In this document: one piece after another, positions 20,695 through 31,167 of the stretch | Layout of the letters: each line of letters begins with the position of its first letter | Numbering within the stretch: position 1 is the stretch's first letter | Source of the DNA: Panonychus citri | Taxonomy: Eukaryota; Arthropoda; Arachnida; Trombidiformes; Tetranychidae | DNA: 64,000 bases | Direction: 5' to 3' | NCBI RefSeq assembly: GCF_014898815.1 | Contig: NW_026515427.1 | Location: 28,860 to 92,859, forward strand | Position numbers and translations under genes: made by a program | Notes under the pieces: generated by a model | The model's input: only the letters and a program-made list of their open reading frames with translations | Told to the model about the DNA's origin: nothing | Databases searched by the model: none

Positions 20695-21728
20695 TTTTCT
20701 TGATCCATTGAGACCAATGATGAACTGTACTGCCCATTGAATTGGCCATCGCCATAATGTTCAACCTCATCTCCATTGACGATCACATTGAGAGCCTTTT
20801 GTATTCAGAGATAGTTGTCAGAGCATTTAATTGGGACAAAAGCGACATGTCAATTGTCGTAAACCAACCTGATTATTGTCGATAAAACATAAAGGCTAAA
20901 ATAGTATATAAATTAGTTAAATCAACCGCAATTAGAGAGAAATAATCACAAGAGAATCAAAACAACAACTTACCATTTCTCCTCTTAATTTCATCAATTC
21001 TTCATCGAGTTTATTGTTACATCCATAGGTAAATGATCCTCTTCCTTTTCATTGGGTTGATCATCGTTTTCATTTAAATTCTGATTATTGGAAGTTAATG
21101 GTTTAGGTGGAGACAACAGCAACAGTAACAACAACAACATAACCAGATTTTCCGCCATCACCAACATTTATCCTTCACTCTCTCTCTCTCTCTCTCTCAA
21201 GTCTTCAAATATAAAAAAAGCTTGACCTACAATCATCTTCCTGTCATAATACATACAATATCTTTCCTGGTGCTTTTTTTCTTTATCATCGGTAAAAGGT
21301 CTTTACATTTTGTTAACTCTTTCAACATTACATCATCATCATCACTTGACAACAACAATAAGAATAAAAAACGAATAACCCGAAGTTTAAGCAAAGAAAA
21401 AAGTCACCAGTTTTTTTTATTTTCTCTCTCACTCTCTATTTAATGTTTATCATTATTCTATTAGAGAAATAGAGAAAATTTATATTCCAAGTTGAGAAAA
21501 CAAGGGAACAAGTAACGACGGGAAGTAAACCAGTTTTTTCTCTTCTTTTTTTCTCTCTCTCAGTTTCTCTCTTTCTCTCTTTTTTCTGGTGCAAACCATT
21601 AACACTTGATACCAAGAGAAACAACAACATTCAACTCAAACAGATAGTAACATAAAACGTCGAAATCTTTACCTTTTCTACATAAAGAGTGTTTCTTTTA
21701 ATTACTCAATTAATCACTTATTTTATTC
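20695..21728. other. Intergenic with CT-rich microsatellites
   Basis: No gene supported. (CT)n at 21180-21200 and CT/T-rich tracts at 21420-21440 and 21535-21590 create open frames that are low-complexity only. Confidence 0.45.
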
Positions 21729-21836
21729 CATTCTGAAGACGTTAATCGTAGTCATTAAGACTTTTAACTAACCACAGATTCGAATTTAAATTATTAATAA
21801 AAATAATAAGTTCAATCAAATCATCGATTGTCTTCA
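21729..21836 (+). repeat. 107-bp dispersed repeat, copy 2
   Basis: Second copy of 19954-20060. Here the ends read TGAAGACGTTAATCG and CGATTGTCTTCA, an imperfect inverted pair of 12-15 bp. The minus-strand broken ORF at 21834-22449 ends at its right edge. Confidence 0.6.
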
Positions 21837-22449
21837 GTCAGATAGATTCTTCATCTGCGTCAAGTTTCTTCCTATACATATATAATATTTCAACATATTG
21901 CGCCAACACTGTTTTATTTTTACTTCGAGAGCCGCTATCGTAGCAATTCCCTCGTCTACATCAGAGATTGAAATAGACGATATTTCAATCTCTGATGTAA
22001 AAGCAGTTTCATCGATTACAGAGGCTCTAAATTGTTCCCAAATCGCATCTTCCCGTCTTTTCTTTTCAGCCAATCTTTCCTGAATTTCTCTTTCAACCTG
22101 CTCCGCACCCCCACTCGCACCCCCCGAACTGCTACACTACCCTCTTCCTCCTGTTGATCTTCTTCATCCTCAATCCTTTGCTCACGCCCTGAAGTTGATT
22201 GCGTATTTTTATCAAGTTCTCTCTCGCCAGCCTCGCTTTCCCTTTCTTCCATGACCTCATCTTCCCTCTCATCCTCTTCTTCCCTATATCCTGAAAAACT
22301 AGAAAAACTAGATCAAATAAATTGTTATATTTTTCTATTTCGTTTTGTCTATTATTTTCAAGAATAAGATTGATCAGATTTGCGAAGAAATTTTCAAGTT
22401 CACGTTTTTTGCTTTCAGAAATTTGTGTTGTGCTCTCCATCTCTACCAA
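21834..22449 (-). pseudogene. Broken acidic/coiled-coil ORF, family unknown
   Basis: Three overlapping minus-strand frames read like one protein cut by frameshifts: an N-terminal helical part (22449 to about 22275, with ESKKRELENFFANLINLIL), a Glu/Arg-rich middle (about 22250-22090), and a C-terminal part (22073-21834) with KKRREDAIWEQF and a cysteine/tyrosine-containing tail. Together they would give about 200 residues, highly charged. No domain is recognised. A dispersed 107-bp repeat touches its 3' end, so it may belong to a mobile element. Coding capacity is inferred from the run of complementary frames, which could be partly chance. Confidence 0.35.
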
Positions 22450-24735
22450 AAATGAAATAAAAGATGAAAAATAGAAGACACAACTGTAGTGATAATTTAT
22501 AAGATGAGCGCTTTAGTAGTAATAAGCTTTAGCGTTTTTATGCTGTTTATAATTATTGAAATATCTTGAATTTATGATTTCAACGCTGATGATATACGAT
22601 TCTGAACCTCACTAGAAAACCATAAAGAATATTGTGATTGAAAAAGACTTGTGTGAATATGCAGAAAAACAAAGAGCGTTACTTTATGAAGCCGATGGTT
22701 AAAAAAAGACAATTAAATAACAAATGCGAAAAGAGACTAGTTGAAACAAGTAGAAAAGCGAAAAGGAAACTGAATTCAATAGAATTTATGGAAAACATAT
22801 TAATACGAGACAAGGATGGGTTAGAGGTGGCAGATGATGAGGGAAGAGGAGGAAAAGGATTAGGTTCCCATTAACCTCAAACTTTGCTTGATCTTTTCCT
22901 TCCTCCTCTTCCCAACTTAGAAAAAGAAACCTGAAACCCGTTTCTATTTTCTTTTTCTTTTCATTTTTGTTCGAAAACAAATTAATTATGGTTGATTGGG
23001 TTGATTGAAAAAAGCTCTACCGAGGCTAAGGGTGAAAGGTGAACCCTTCCCTTGGGTAGAGCAGCAAAAACTTAAACAAAAATAAAATTAACAAAGGGAT
23101 GAAAGAAAGAGGTTGATTTGAGTTTGATTTCTTTCTCTCTCTTTTGACCAATCAACTTCTTTCTTCTCCTCTGTCTTTTCTCTTTCGGCATAACTCAAGA
23201 AGGGGTAAGGAAGAGAGCCCACAGTTTCGAATTGACCTCCGTCATCTCAACATCATCATCACCCTATACTTTGTTTTTCTCTCTCTCTCATCCACCAAAT
23301 CATCAACCTAACCAAATTGTGTATGTTTGATATTTTTCATCATCATCATAAGCACCATACAATATAGTTTAGATTGTTCTATCTCCATCCTTGTGTTCCC
23401 TTTACCTCGTCACCTCCTTTACCTTATCTCCATCCTTGTGATTTTCTTCATCTCCAACCTCGTCTATCTCCATCCTTTATCTTCATCACTACTATCGGCT
23501 GCCGTAATTGTGGACCTCCACCCAGTTAGCATCAATTTGTCTAGATTCAGGTCTAAAGTCTTAGGTACATGTACCGATCTCGTTTGATCTCGATTTTCCC
23601 CTTCCTTCTCACTTCCCATGTATCAAACTTTTATCTTTATGAAACCTTCCTTTAATTCACAAATATACTTAACCATTAAAAATACTCTTACTCATTCATT
23701 ATTGAAACGTTGAACAGCGTAAGACTTAATCACCATAGGGTTTAACTCAATTCAGGCCAAACTCGACTCAATATACTTAAGTTCGTATCTCGTTGGTAGT
23801 TCAGGTCACCAGGGGTGTGTAGGTAAATAGAAGAAACCAGAAATTGTATGACTATAAGTCAAGAATTCAAAAGCTTAGAGTTGGTCTTAAATCAGATTGA
23901 AGAACTCATTAAGGAACTTATAGAAATACTGATTATTCATCACCTTTCCATAACGGGTCAAGAAGGTTGGTTCCTCGCCCTTTTATTATCAGAAGAGCCT
24001 TGAAAGCTTTAGAAATAAATGATGAGATTTAGCAATGAACAAATAAAGCTGATGAAGAACCTTTTATCTACCAACATCTCCTTCAACAATCTTATCACCC
24101 TGTATATCACAACTTCTGAACGGCTGGAAAACCCTGAGAATCAAAATGTTCATATCCATACTCCTTCTACAAGTTGAGGTATTCTATTGGAATTCTCTAG
24201 ACAGCAAAAGACTCGGAATAATCTTAGACTAAATTTAATACCTCGCAATATTAATAATTAACTATTTATCGATTAACTAATAATTAATCTACTTTTGTGG
24301 GTTTTTTGCAAATTAGTTTTTCCCTTATTAATTCAGTTTTTTCCACAGGAACGAGTACAAATGTACTTGATTTTTTTAATTAATTAATCGGATAATTACT
24401 ATTTTCTTTTTAGAAAAATGAGCTTTCAAATGCGAAAATTCAATTGAATCACCGTATCCGCGCGCACAGTAGCACCCGGCTAAAAACTAAGCCTAACCAG
24501 TTATTGGTGCTGTTTTCGTCCACTTAACTCACACTAGCTCTTATAAATGATTAATTTAGAATTGTTAAAAACCGATTGTATGATTATTAAATTCCGTTCT
24601 TCAAGTTTTTGTTTTACACAAATTTTACCTTGTTTTTATTGATTAATTTTTGTTGTTTTTAATTGTGTTAATCAACATGTTGTACTGAATAAGAGATTTC
24701 TTTATATTAGCTGACACCAGCCAGTACTCAATAAT
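22450..24735. other. Intergenic; one stable hairpin
   Basis: No gene supported. A hairpin lies at 23014-23062 (see separate entry). CT-rich tracts occur at 23130-23290. A short GC-richer patch with CGCGCGC lies at 24465-24490. The lysine-rich open frame 22638-22874 shows no domain. Confidence 0.4.
23014..23062. other. Hairpin of about 49 nt
   Basis: GCTCTACC (23014-23021) pairs with GGTAGAGC (23055-23062), and an inner AAGGGT/ACCCTT stem extends it. It is not a tRNA: no anticodon or T-arm pattern. It could be a small structured RNA or a foldback remnant. Confidence 0.45.
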
Positions 24736-25750
24736 GAAAATGTAAGTATTCTTTTCTTATAATTGTGTACTAACTTACTAAGCTTTTTACCGATCTTTTC
24801 GCAGTTATTTGGATCTCACCGTAAATATCACCTGACAAGAATGATACAAATTCAGAGTAATGAAGATTATCACTCAATACTACTGGGAGCTTGAACAATG
24901 TTGAGAGGTGGAAAATCCAATGATAAAAAAATACATCATTTTTCTGAATACCAGTCGGGATGGTTGAATACAGCCAATTGTTTACGACACTTCGAAGGAT
25001 TTAAAAAGCCACTTTGCTCTCCATGTTGGATTACCAAGCGAAACATTATTGGATAGGATGGTGACATACAACCATGGAATTTAATTACAATCATTCCCAA
25101 AGAAGAGCTACCGGTTAAGAATAACTGACTTTTGAACTAAAAATATTGAGTATATTAAAGCGAAATTTATTGTAGAAATACAAAGTAATGTCTCACCAGT
25201 TATGGTATCGAGATGTTTCTATTAATTTTTTGTAAGTAATCCATCTGAATAATATTCAATATTTACCGAATATTTTACTTAACATTTTTTACCGGTTTAT
25301 ATTCTGAAGGTTCAAGGTAAAAGCTCATTCAAGGTAACAAAGCCACCATTGTGCTGACTCGTGATTATGAATTGGAGATTCTTACCGGTACGGATTTGGG
25401 TCCAAGAGATCTCACATTCGCCCAATTCTCTTATGTTCTTGGCGAGTTGAACCGCGAAGCTTTCAGAGCAAATGAAGATTACCGGTTATGTGGATTCGGA
25501 AAATATATTTAGCAAGGTGATGGAATAAAAATCTTTGGGCTTTTTCTCCACAATGGTGTCCAATTCTCATGGAATCTTGATGATTTGAGTTCACCGGTAA
25601 ATATTAATAAATATGTTTATGTGGCAATTCAATGCCTCGAACTCATATCCGTCAGTTTAAAACGCTATAAAAAGCGACAACCATTTTATCTCACATTGAT
25701 TGGATTAGATAAATCTACTAAGGAGGAAGAACTTGGAAAATTAATTTGAT
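24736..25750 (+). pseudogene. Decayed multi-exon gene, family unknown
   Basis: A mini exon (ATG at 24736, donor AT/GTAAGT) joins across a 60-base intron (acceptor TTCGCAG, 24803) to a long frame that runs to about 25222, interrupted mostly by TGA. It reads like real protein, for example FRVMKIITQYYWELEQC, SKDLKSHFALHVGLPSETLL and YIKAKFIVEIQSNVSPVMV. After a second intron (donor GTAAGT at about 25230) it resumes with ATIVLTRDYELEILTGTDLG, one TAG at about 25510, then FGLFLHNGVQFSWNLDDL and a stop near 25750. The coding look and the splice signals support a former gene of about 300 residues. I do not recognise the family. Confidence 0.45.
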
Positions 25751-25759
25751 TTAGTTCAT

Positions 25760-26397
25760 TGGAGAGGACCGGTAAAATGAATTCCAAGAGGAGAAAGAAA
25801 CTTGGATTATGAACAAAGCCTCAGCAATTTAGTACATCCCAGCAGATCTTAGAAATAACCAGCAATTTGAATTTATATGAACGCTTTTTATTTTTGTTAT
25901 TTTCGATACACGGTTTTATATAAATTAAAATCTTTCATTATTATATCAAATATTTTTAATACAAAACTTTAGCGGTTATCCTTATAAATATCAGTATTGT
26001 TTTTCATTTAATCGTTTTGAATTATCATCAGTTAGGCCTGTGGGCTCATCATGGCGACTATCAGAATTTGATTACCGGTAATAAGTTTAATATAGACAAG
26101 TGGGGAGACTAATACTGTCAACGTCATCTAATACTCAAATTTTGAGTAGCTATTCATAATAATTTTGTGTTAAAAACTTCTTCGCTCGAATCAATTCACT
26201 ACCAATTGGCAACGAGAATTGTTTTATACTATAATCACTACAATTTACCTCCATGGGAAATTTTAATCTAGTCAGTTCTTTACTGTGGTGGGTTGAAATC
26301 AGATTATGGCAAGCTTTTAGTTCTCATCAAATGATTATGAAAAATGTAACTATAACCTAGAATGTTATCATATCCATCTCTTGAGCCCGTCAAAAGT
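25760..26397. other. Intergenic
   Basis: No gene seen. AT-rich, with a polyadenylation-like AT stretch at 25920-25970 that could be the 3' end of the relic before it. Confidence 0.35.
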
Positions 26398-26517
26398 ATG
26401 AATCAACCTGTTCATATCACATATTTCACTGGAGAAAACAATGATGTTATCAAATGGTTCGATAACTTCAAAATAGCTACAAGGAATAATGTGTGGACTT
26501 TAGAGAAATTTGCATAA
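26398..26517 (+). pseudogene. Gag N-terminal fragment of an LTR element
   Basis: A 39-codon frame from ATG 26398 reads ITYFTGENNDVIKWFDNFKI, the same pattern as the capsid start of the intact gag at 10659 (FSGDGDEDLLDWLDHFE), then stops. Only this piece of gag is present. It lies just left of the older LTR relic and probably comes from a different, mostly lost insertion. Confidence 0.55.
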
Positions 26518-26588
26518 TCGTTCCAACTTGAATAAAAGGTACAGCACGAAGGTGTTTTCATTTTTAGAATATTCGAGAAGACATTTAT

Positions 26589-26960
26589 TGTATTACTTTG
26601 TATCATTTTTATCAATTCCCCATTCCACTTCCTAGTAAAAACATTAAAAATATAAGAGTTGGTTATGTAACAAACTAGTTACAACCAGTTTAAAATTAAC
26701 ACAACCAGGTACCACCTCTCACGTACCTGGTCTAGCTTATTGGTTGTTTTTGTTAGTGATGATGACGCAAAATTGAAGAGAATTTCTCTCCTTCTAACCA
26801 AATAAATGACATTGTTTCAGCCATTTTCGGTGTGGAAAATAGTGTTTACAATAAATAAATAGTAAAACTTAAATGATTGTGACCTAAGTTTCCTCCAGTT
26901 ATAATTTGGTTGTGATTAAGTTAAATTCTGAAATTAACTTCAAATTGTTGTTAAAATTGG
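26589..26960 (+). repeat. Probable 5' LTR of an older element, split by a nested solo LTR
   Basis: 26589-26665 plus 26902-26957 together match 30714-30860 in the same orientation. Directly after comes TGGTGAGGGTACCAGG (about 26961), which looks like a primer-binding site, and a gag relic follows at 27395. This supports an old LTR element spanning about 26589-30860 whose 5' LTR was later hit by the 11-kb family. Exact ends are uncertain; no clean target duplication is visible. Confidence 0.55.
26666..26897 (+). mobile_element. Solo LTR related to the 11-kb gypsy family
   Basis: 232 bp beginning TGTAAC and ending TCCA. It shares with the 7983 LTR the opening hairpin, the CCAGGTACCACCTCTCAC block and the GTTAGTGATGATGA region, but is diverged. 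It is flanked by a 4-bp duplication GTTA (26662-26665 and 26898-26901). The paralogous sequence at about 30804-30830 has the same flanks with a single GTTA and no LTR, so the empty site is visible. Confidence 0.75.
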
Positions 26961-27394
26961 TGAGGGTACCAGGATTTTGATTTATCCTGTGAATTTGTGA
27001 TTCTTTTTTTGCGATATTAAAATCTTGATCAACTATCAATCACTTGGTTATATCAGCTCAAGTAGTCGAACTGGTAAGTTTTTGAGCTACAGTTGAAAAA
27101 AATTTAGAGTTTGTGATAAAATTGAATATTTGAAGATAGCTTTAAGAGCAAGTCGGAGTGAAAATTTATGTCAGGTTATTTATTTTGTAACGTGTTGACG
27201 GCAACATCTTAAAAGTAAGCTAGTCAATATCAAAACTTGATTAACTTAAAATCTGTGTTCAAAGTTTTAACACAAGTTCAATAATTTATTGTACATTGAA
27301 AAGTTCGGTTTCTTTTGATAAATAAGCGAAAAATTGTAATAGTAGACGAAATGTCTATCATAAAAATAGTCTCTTGTCTGAGCAAAATTTAAAT

Positions 27395-27834
27395 ATGTAC
27401 CGTCTAAGTGGAGAAATGGACAAGATATCTTTGCATGGTTCGAACATTGTAAGTTCAAAACGATTGCTGTTGGTTGGGACGACAGTCTTCGACTACAACG
27501 ATTCCCATTATTTATCACCGGTACAATTAAACTCTGGTACATCTCTTATGTAAAAAATAAAATTGCTGATTATAATTTGATGAAACAAATGTTTCTGAGA
27601 GATATCGTTAATTCGAATTACGGATACTGGTTAGAAACTCAATTTTACCAAGGAAAACACAAAGAAAATCAACCAGTTTTATCATCTATTCCTGAGAAAA
27701 TTAAACTGAGCAAAAGAATAAATGTTGATATTGATGAAAGAAAACTTATAAGGTTGATTATGTTGGGAATTAAACCTGAAATATATCAGTATTTCGCTCA
27801 ATTCGAAATAGATCATATTCACGATCTCCTTTAA
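27395..27834 (+). pseudogene. Gag capsid relic of an LTR element
   Basis: After ATG 27395 and a one-base shift near 27412 the frame reads GQDIFAWFEHCKFKTIAVGW, then LQRFPLFITGTIKLWY, which aligns with LKALPAYLTGTASRWY of the intact gag at 10659. It continues open to a TAA at 27832 (VDIDERKLIRLIMLGIKP). No CCHC knuckle and no pol follow. It sits between the two LTR-like repeats 26589-26960 and 30714-30860, so this is a gag-only, non-autonomous or deleted element. Confidence 0.7.
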
Positions 27835-29143
27835 AGGGCACAAAAAGCCGAGATTACTCATCAATATGGTACATATATTTTCGTCAGAACTCGAGTGATC
27901 TAACGATTTGGCACAGGAGATGAATGAGATAAGTTCATTAAATTCAATTCAAAATTTATTAAAAAAAAGCTTCTCAACTTAATAAATTAGTTTTATTGAT
28001 TACTAAGATAATTTGGTATTAAAATGTAGGAGACCTAGTGGACTGGTTGTTGTATCAACAGTCACCTCCTCCTTATCCAACTCATTTCGCTATTGGTGGC
28101 AAGGGAGATGGTTTGTGAATTACGTGGGCAATGGATCTATGGGAAGTTTATATTCCTTATTTTAGTTTTAATATAATTAATTGAAGAAAATTATCCTTTC
28201 ATTAAAGGAAACTATTTATTCTTCAAATTTGTTTTATTTGAAATCGATAGAAATTATTTCCAAGTCTTTATCAACATTTTTCTTTAATTAGAAGAAATAA
28301 TTTGTAATCCCGAAAATTCCTCAAAGTAGCGCATCAGAGGCGCTGGGTTTTTAAAACAAGCAATTAAATTAACTTTTTACAATCATCATTTTGTTTAACC
28401 AAATCTAATTAACTAATTAAAAAGACGAGAGTAAACGGTTTGACAATTTAGAGAAATTTATTTATAACAATTTAGATTTAATTGTTTTTGTTACCAATTA
28501 CCGGTACCGAAAGTTTATCTCTAAATTGTCAAACTCATTTACTATCATGTCTTTTAATTAGGTTCAGGTAATTAAAGATATAGTTTTACCTATCAACTAT
28601 TCTAACTTATCATCTCGTTATTTAATACAAGACAGGATAAATAATGATTCGATAGTTAAGAGATAACCGGTAATAGGTAAAACAATCATTATCTTGATGA
28701 GAAAGTATATATCAGGTATTTAGTTGTAATTAATCTGTTCACACACTAACCACTGATCAATTAATTATGTTTGATAGAATTTTTCGTCAGTTTTTTTACA
28801 ATCTCTTCCTAGAAAGAACAAACCAAAGGATAAAGTCGTTCAATTAGATTGACAATTTCAACTTGGCAAAGTCTCACTCTACATGAAGTTCTGAATGATC
28901 CTTTGGTCACCAAATATTTAGAGGATAAAAAGAAATTTGATAATTGATTGAAATTTGTTCAACTTTAAACTGTATTTATTTGTTACAAGATGTGTCGTGT
29001 TATTTCATAATTGGCGGTCATCAAATGACATCAAAGTTCATTAAGTAAATAACGCTTTTAACTTTACATATTTAACCTTAAATTTTATTTTATTGAAGAT
29101 CAACTTAATTATTTCTTTCTTTCGTGTCGGATAATATTTAAAA
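27835..29143. other. Non-coding interior with two nested hairpin units
   Basis: No gene. Two inverted repeats are visible: 28416-28453 against 28519-28559 (about 38 bp, few mismatches) and a looser pair 28582-28623 against 28640-28683. Each loop or arm contains ACCGGTA. They may be the ends of small foldback elements. Confidence 0.5.
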
Positions 29144-29503
29144 ATGTCATATACGCCATCGGGGATAATCGAAGGTCGACGCAGTAAGTAGCCTTATTAA
29201 TTTCAAATTTTTCAATTAATCTTAATTATCTTTATCTTCTTTTCAGGGCTTCTCAAATACATTGGATCATGTCAGCCAGCTTATTACATAAGTGACTGAA
29301 GTGAAAGCTACATTGGTTTTTCAGTTGTAGTTCAAGTGAAAGCGTCTAAATTGCGGAATATCAACCTCAGTCAAGTACCGATTATTCCTAAACCTCAATT
29401 CGACCCAACACCAGTTCTAATACTTGAAAAGGACCAAGTAGTTTCAAATCTTGAATGGGCTTCTAACGTTAACATCATTGTACACGTGAATGACACCTTA
29501 TGA
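29144..29503 (+). pseudogene. Two-exon small gene relic, family unknown
   Basis: Exon 1 (29144-29183, MSYTPSGIIEGRR) ends in GTAAGT; the intron is 63 bases with a T-rich acceptor TTTTCAG; exon 2 (29247-29503) stays in frame and reads LLKYIGSCQPAYYISD, a TGA at 29297, then YIGFSVVVQVKASKLRNINL and on to a TGA at 29501. About 100 residues, one internal stop. Splice sites in frame argue that it was a gene. No domain recognised. Confidence 0.4.
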
Positions 29504-29619
29504 TCGTGAATAAATTTTAAGCAAAAAACACGACTAATTGTTATATTTTTAATAAGAGAAATTAAGAAACTGAACTTTTAGGAAAGGAAACTGATTTGTT
29601 TGTAATGTTGTTGTATTTT

Positions 29620-29972
29620 CTATTTCTGCAAATGCTTTGTCAAGCATTTTATCGAAAAAGAGATCTTTTTTGGTGAAATTATTGGGACATTTCTTTTTCT
29701 TCCTATGTGACATCTACATGGTGGGTATCCATATTCAATCACTAGCCTGGCACCTTCCTTGACTTCTTCTACAAAGGATGGAAATTCATCAGAACAAGGA
29801 TAATTTGTCTTGCCTATCCGCTTTGAATTTACATGTTTGATCTACTGAAATGAAAACGAAATCAGAATCAATAAAATGAACAAGAAAGAGACAAAATGCA
29901 TTTACTAACTATTGAGAGTGGATCATTTTTACACAATTCACACGTGTCATAATACTCCTGATTGAAATTCAT
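29620..29972 (-). CDS. Hypothetical two-exon Cys-containing small protein
   Basis: Minus strand. Exon 1 runs from ATG 29972 to 29910 (21 codons, with CELC) to a weak donor GTTAGT. Exon 2 (29841-29620, acceptor TAG after a pyrimidine tract) is open for 73 codons with DEFPSFVEEVKEGARLVIEY, then PPCRCHIGRKR and a stop TAG. Joined, it gives about 94 residues with two Cys pairs that could bind metal. No stop interrupts it, unlike its neighbours. It is missed by a simple ORF scan because each exon is short. Family unknown; whether it is expressed cannot be told. The exon join is my proposal. Confidence 0.35.
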
Positions 29973-30286
29973 AACCAATAAGTTAATTAAACTAAAGAAA
30001 AAATGGAATGAGACAATTACATAATTTAGCGCAAAATACTTTGAAATTACTAATTTCTAAAACTTGACGCTTGAATCAGATTAAGCGGTTAAGATTTGAA
30101 GTACAAAGCGCGAATATTAAAACATCTAATTAAGTTGATTGCCTGTTTCTATTACCCAGCGCCCCTGATGCGCGATGGAATGAAAAGAAATGAATAAAAA
30201 GCAAATAGAAAAGAACGAGATTCCTACATCTAACACAATTTTCAAAATGGATAGTTTATAATATCGGCAAACAAAAGTATGAATCA

Positions 30287-30624
30287 ATGCCCAGTATTTG
30301 TACAACATTCAAGCTACAGGATAATGATGAATATCGCTATCAAATGTTGAAGGATGGTGAACTTATGACTTTCTCTGATTATAATTTTTTTGAGGGTTCT
30401 GTCAAATCTTTTTATATCAAAATCAACCGAAAATATAGGTGCTTATGCTCAGACTGTAAGGATTCACCCTGACTACACTGCTGTTATAAAAAATCATCTA
30501 CAAGCCAAAAAAAATAATGTATAAATGTTTTACTTGTGACAAAACGACATTGTTTAAAAGCGGTATGAGCCATCACCTTAAGAAAAAGCTTTGTAATCGT
30601 AATAATACTGAAGATAATAAATAA
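30287..30624 (+). pseudogene. Broken gene with a pair of C2H2-type fingers
   Basis: The frame 30287-30472 ends with YRCLCSDCKDSP and a TGA. In another frame the text continues AVIKNHLQAKKNNV, and in a third YKCFTCDKTTLFKSGMSHHL and KKKLCN, ending at TAA 30622. Read across the shifts this gives two consecutive zinc-finger-like units (C-x2-C or C-x4-C with H-x3-5-H/C). The N-terminal part is unrecognised. The two frame breaks mark it as decayed. Confidence 0.45.
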
Positions 30625-30713
30625 TATCTTCAAATATAAAAATTATCTTCTTAGATTAATCCTATTAATTTGTGCAAAATGATCAGAGTATCATGATCAC
30701 CTTCGACATTGAT

Positions 30714-30860
30714 TGTATTACTTTGTATAATTTTAATTCTTAAAAATTTTAATCATTCCCCATTCCTCTTTCCTAGTAACAACATTAAAAATATAAGAGT
30801 TGGTTATAAGTTGGTTGTGATTAAGTTAAATTCTTAAATTATATTTAAATTGTTGTTACA
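30714..30860 (+). repeat. Probable 3' LTR of the older element
   Basis: 147 bp matching 26589-26665 plus 26902-26957, starting TGTATTAC and ending GTTACA, without the nested solo LTR. It shows the uninterrupted sequence at the GTTA target. Confidence 0.55.
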
Positions 30861-30924
30861 TCTATTGAAAACATCAAGATCATCTTAAAAAGCTATGCTC
30901 TCATGTAACAACTCGTTCGTTATA

Positions 30925-31165
30925 CAGGGCGTAACAACCAAATATCCGAAAAAATTTCTCGGGAAAAGTTTTGCATCGAAATGTACCACTTTTACAACTT
31001 TGAGAAGCCAATGCTCGGTAGCGGCTTTATTGAAAAGTTCTAAACCAGAACACAACAAAAATTTCACATTTTCTCTGTTGAATCTTCAAGAAAAAACTCT
31101 GACCTAATAAATAGCTTAGATATGGTAAAGCGTCGAAAGTCCGGATATACGGTTGTTACGCCCTG
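30925..31165. mobile_element. Tc1/mariner-type MITE
   Basis: 241 bp flanked by TA on both sides (30923-30924 and 31166-31167). The ends are inverted repeats: CAGGGCGTAACAACC at the left, and the same sequence as reverse complement at the right; complementarity runs about 24-28 bp with one short mismatch patch. No transposase is encoded. TA target and CAGGG start fit Tc1/mariner-derived non-autonomous elements. Confidence 0.8.
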
Positions 31166-31167
31166 TA

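Noticed and set aside
22638..22874. 78-codon lysine-rich open frame
   Set aside because: No domain, no splice context, basic low-complexity composition.
23014..23062. Hairpin as a tRNA
   Set aside because: No cloverleaf arms and no TTC-type T-loop.
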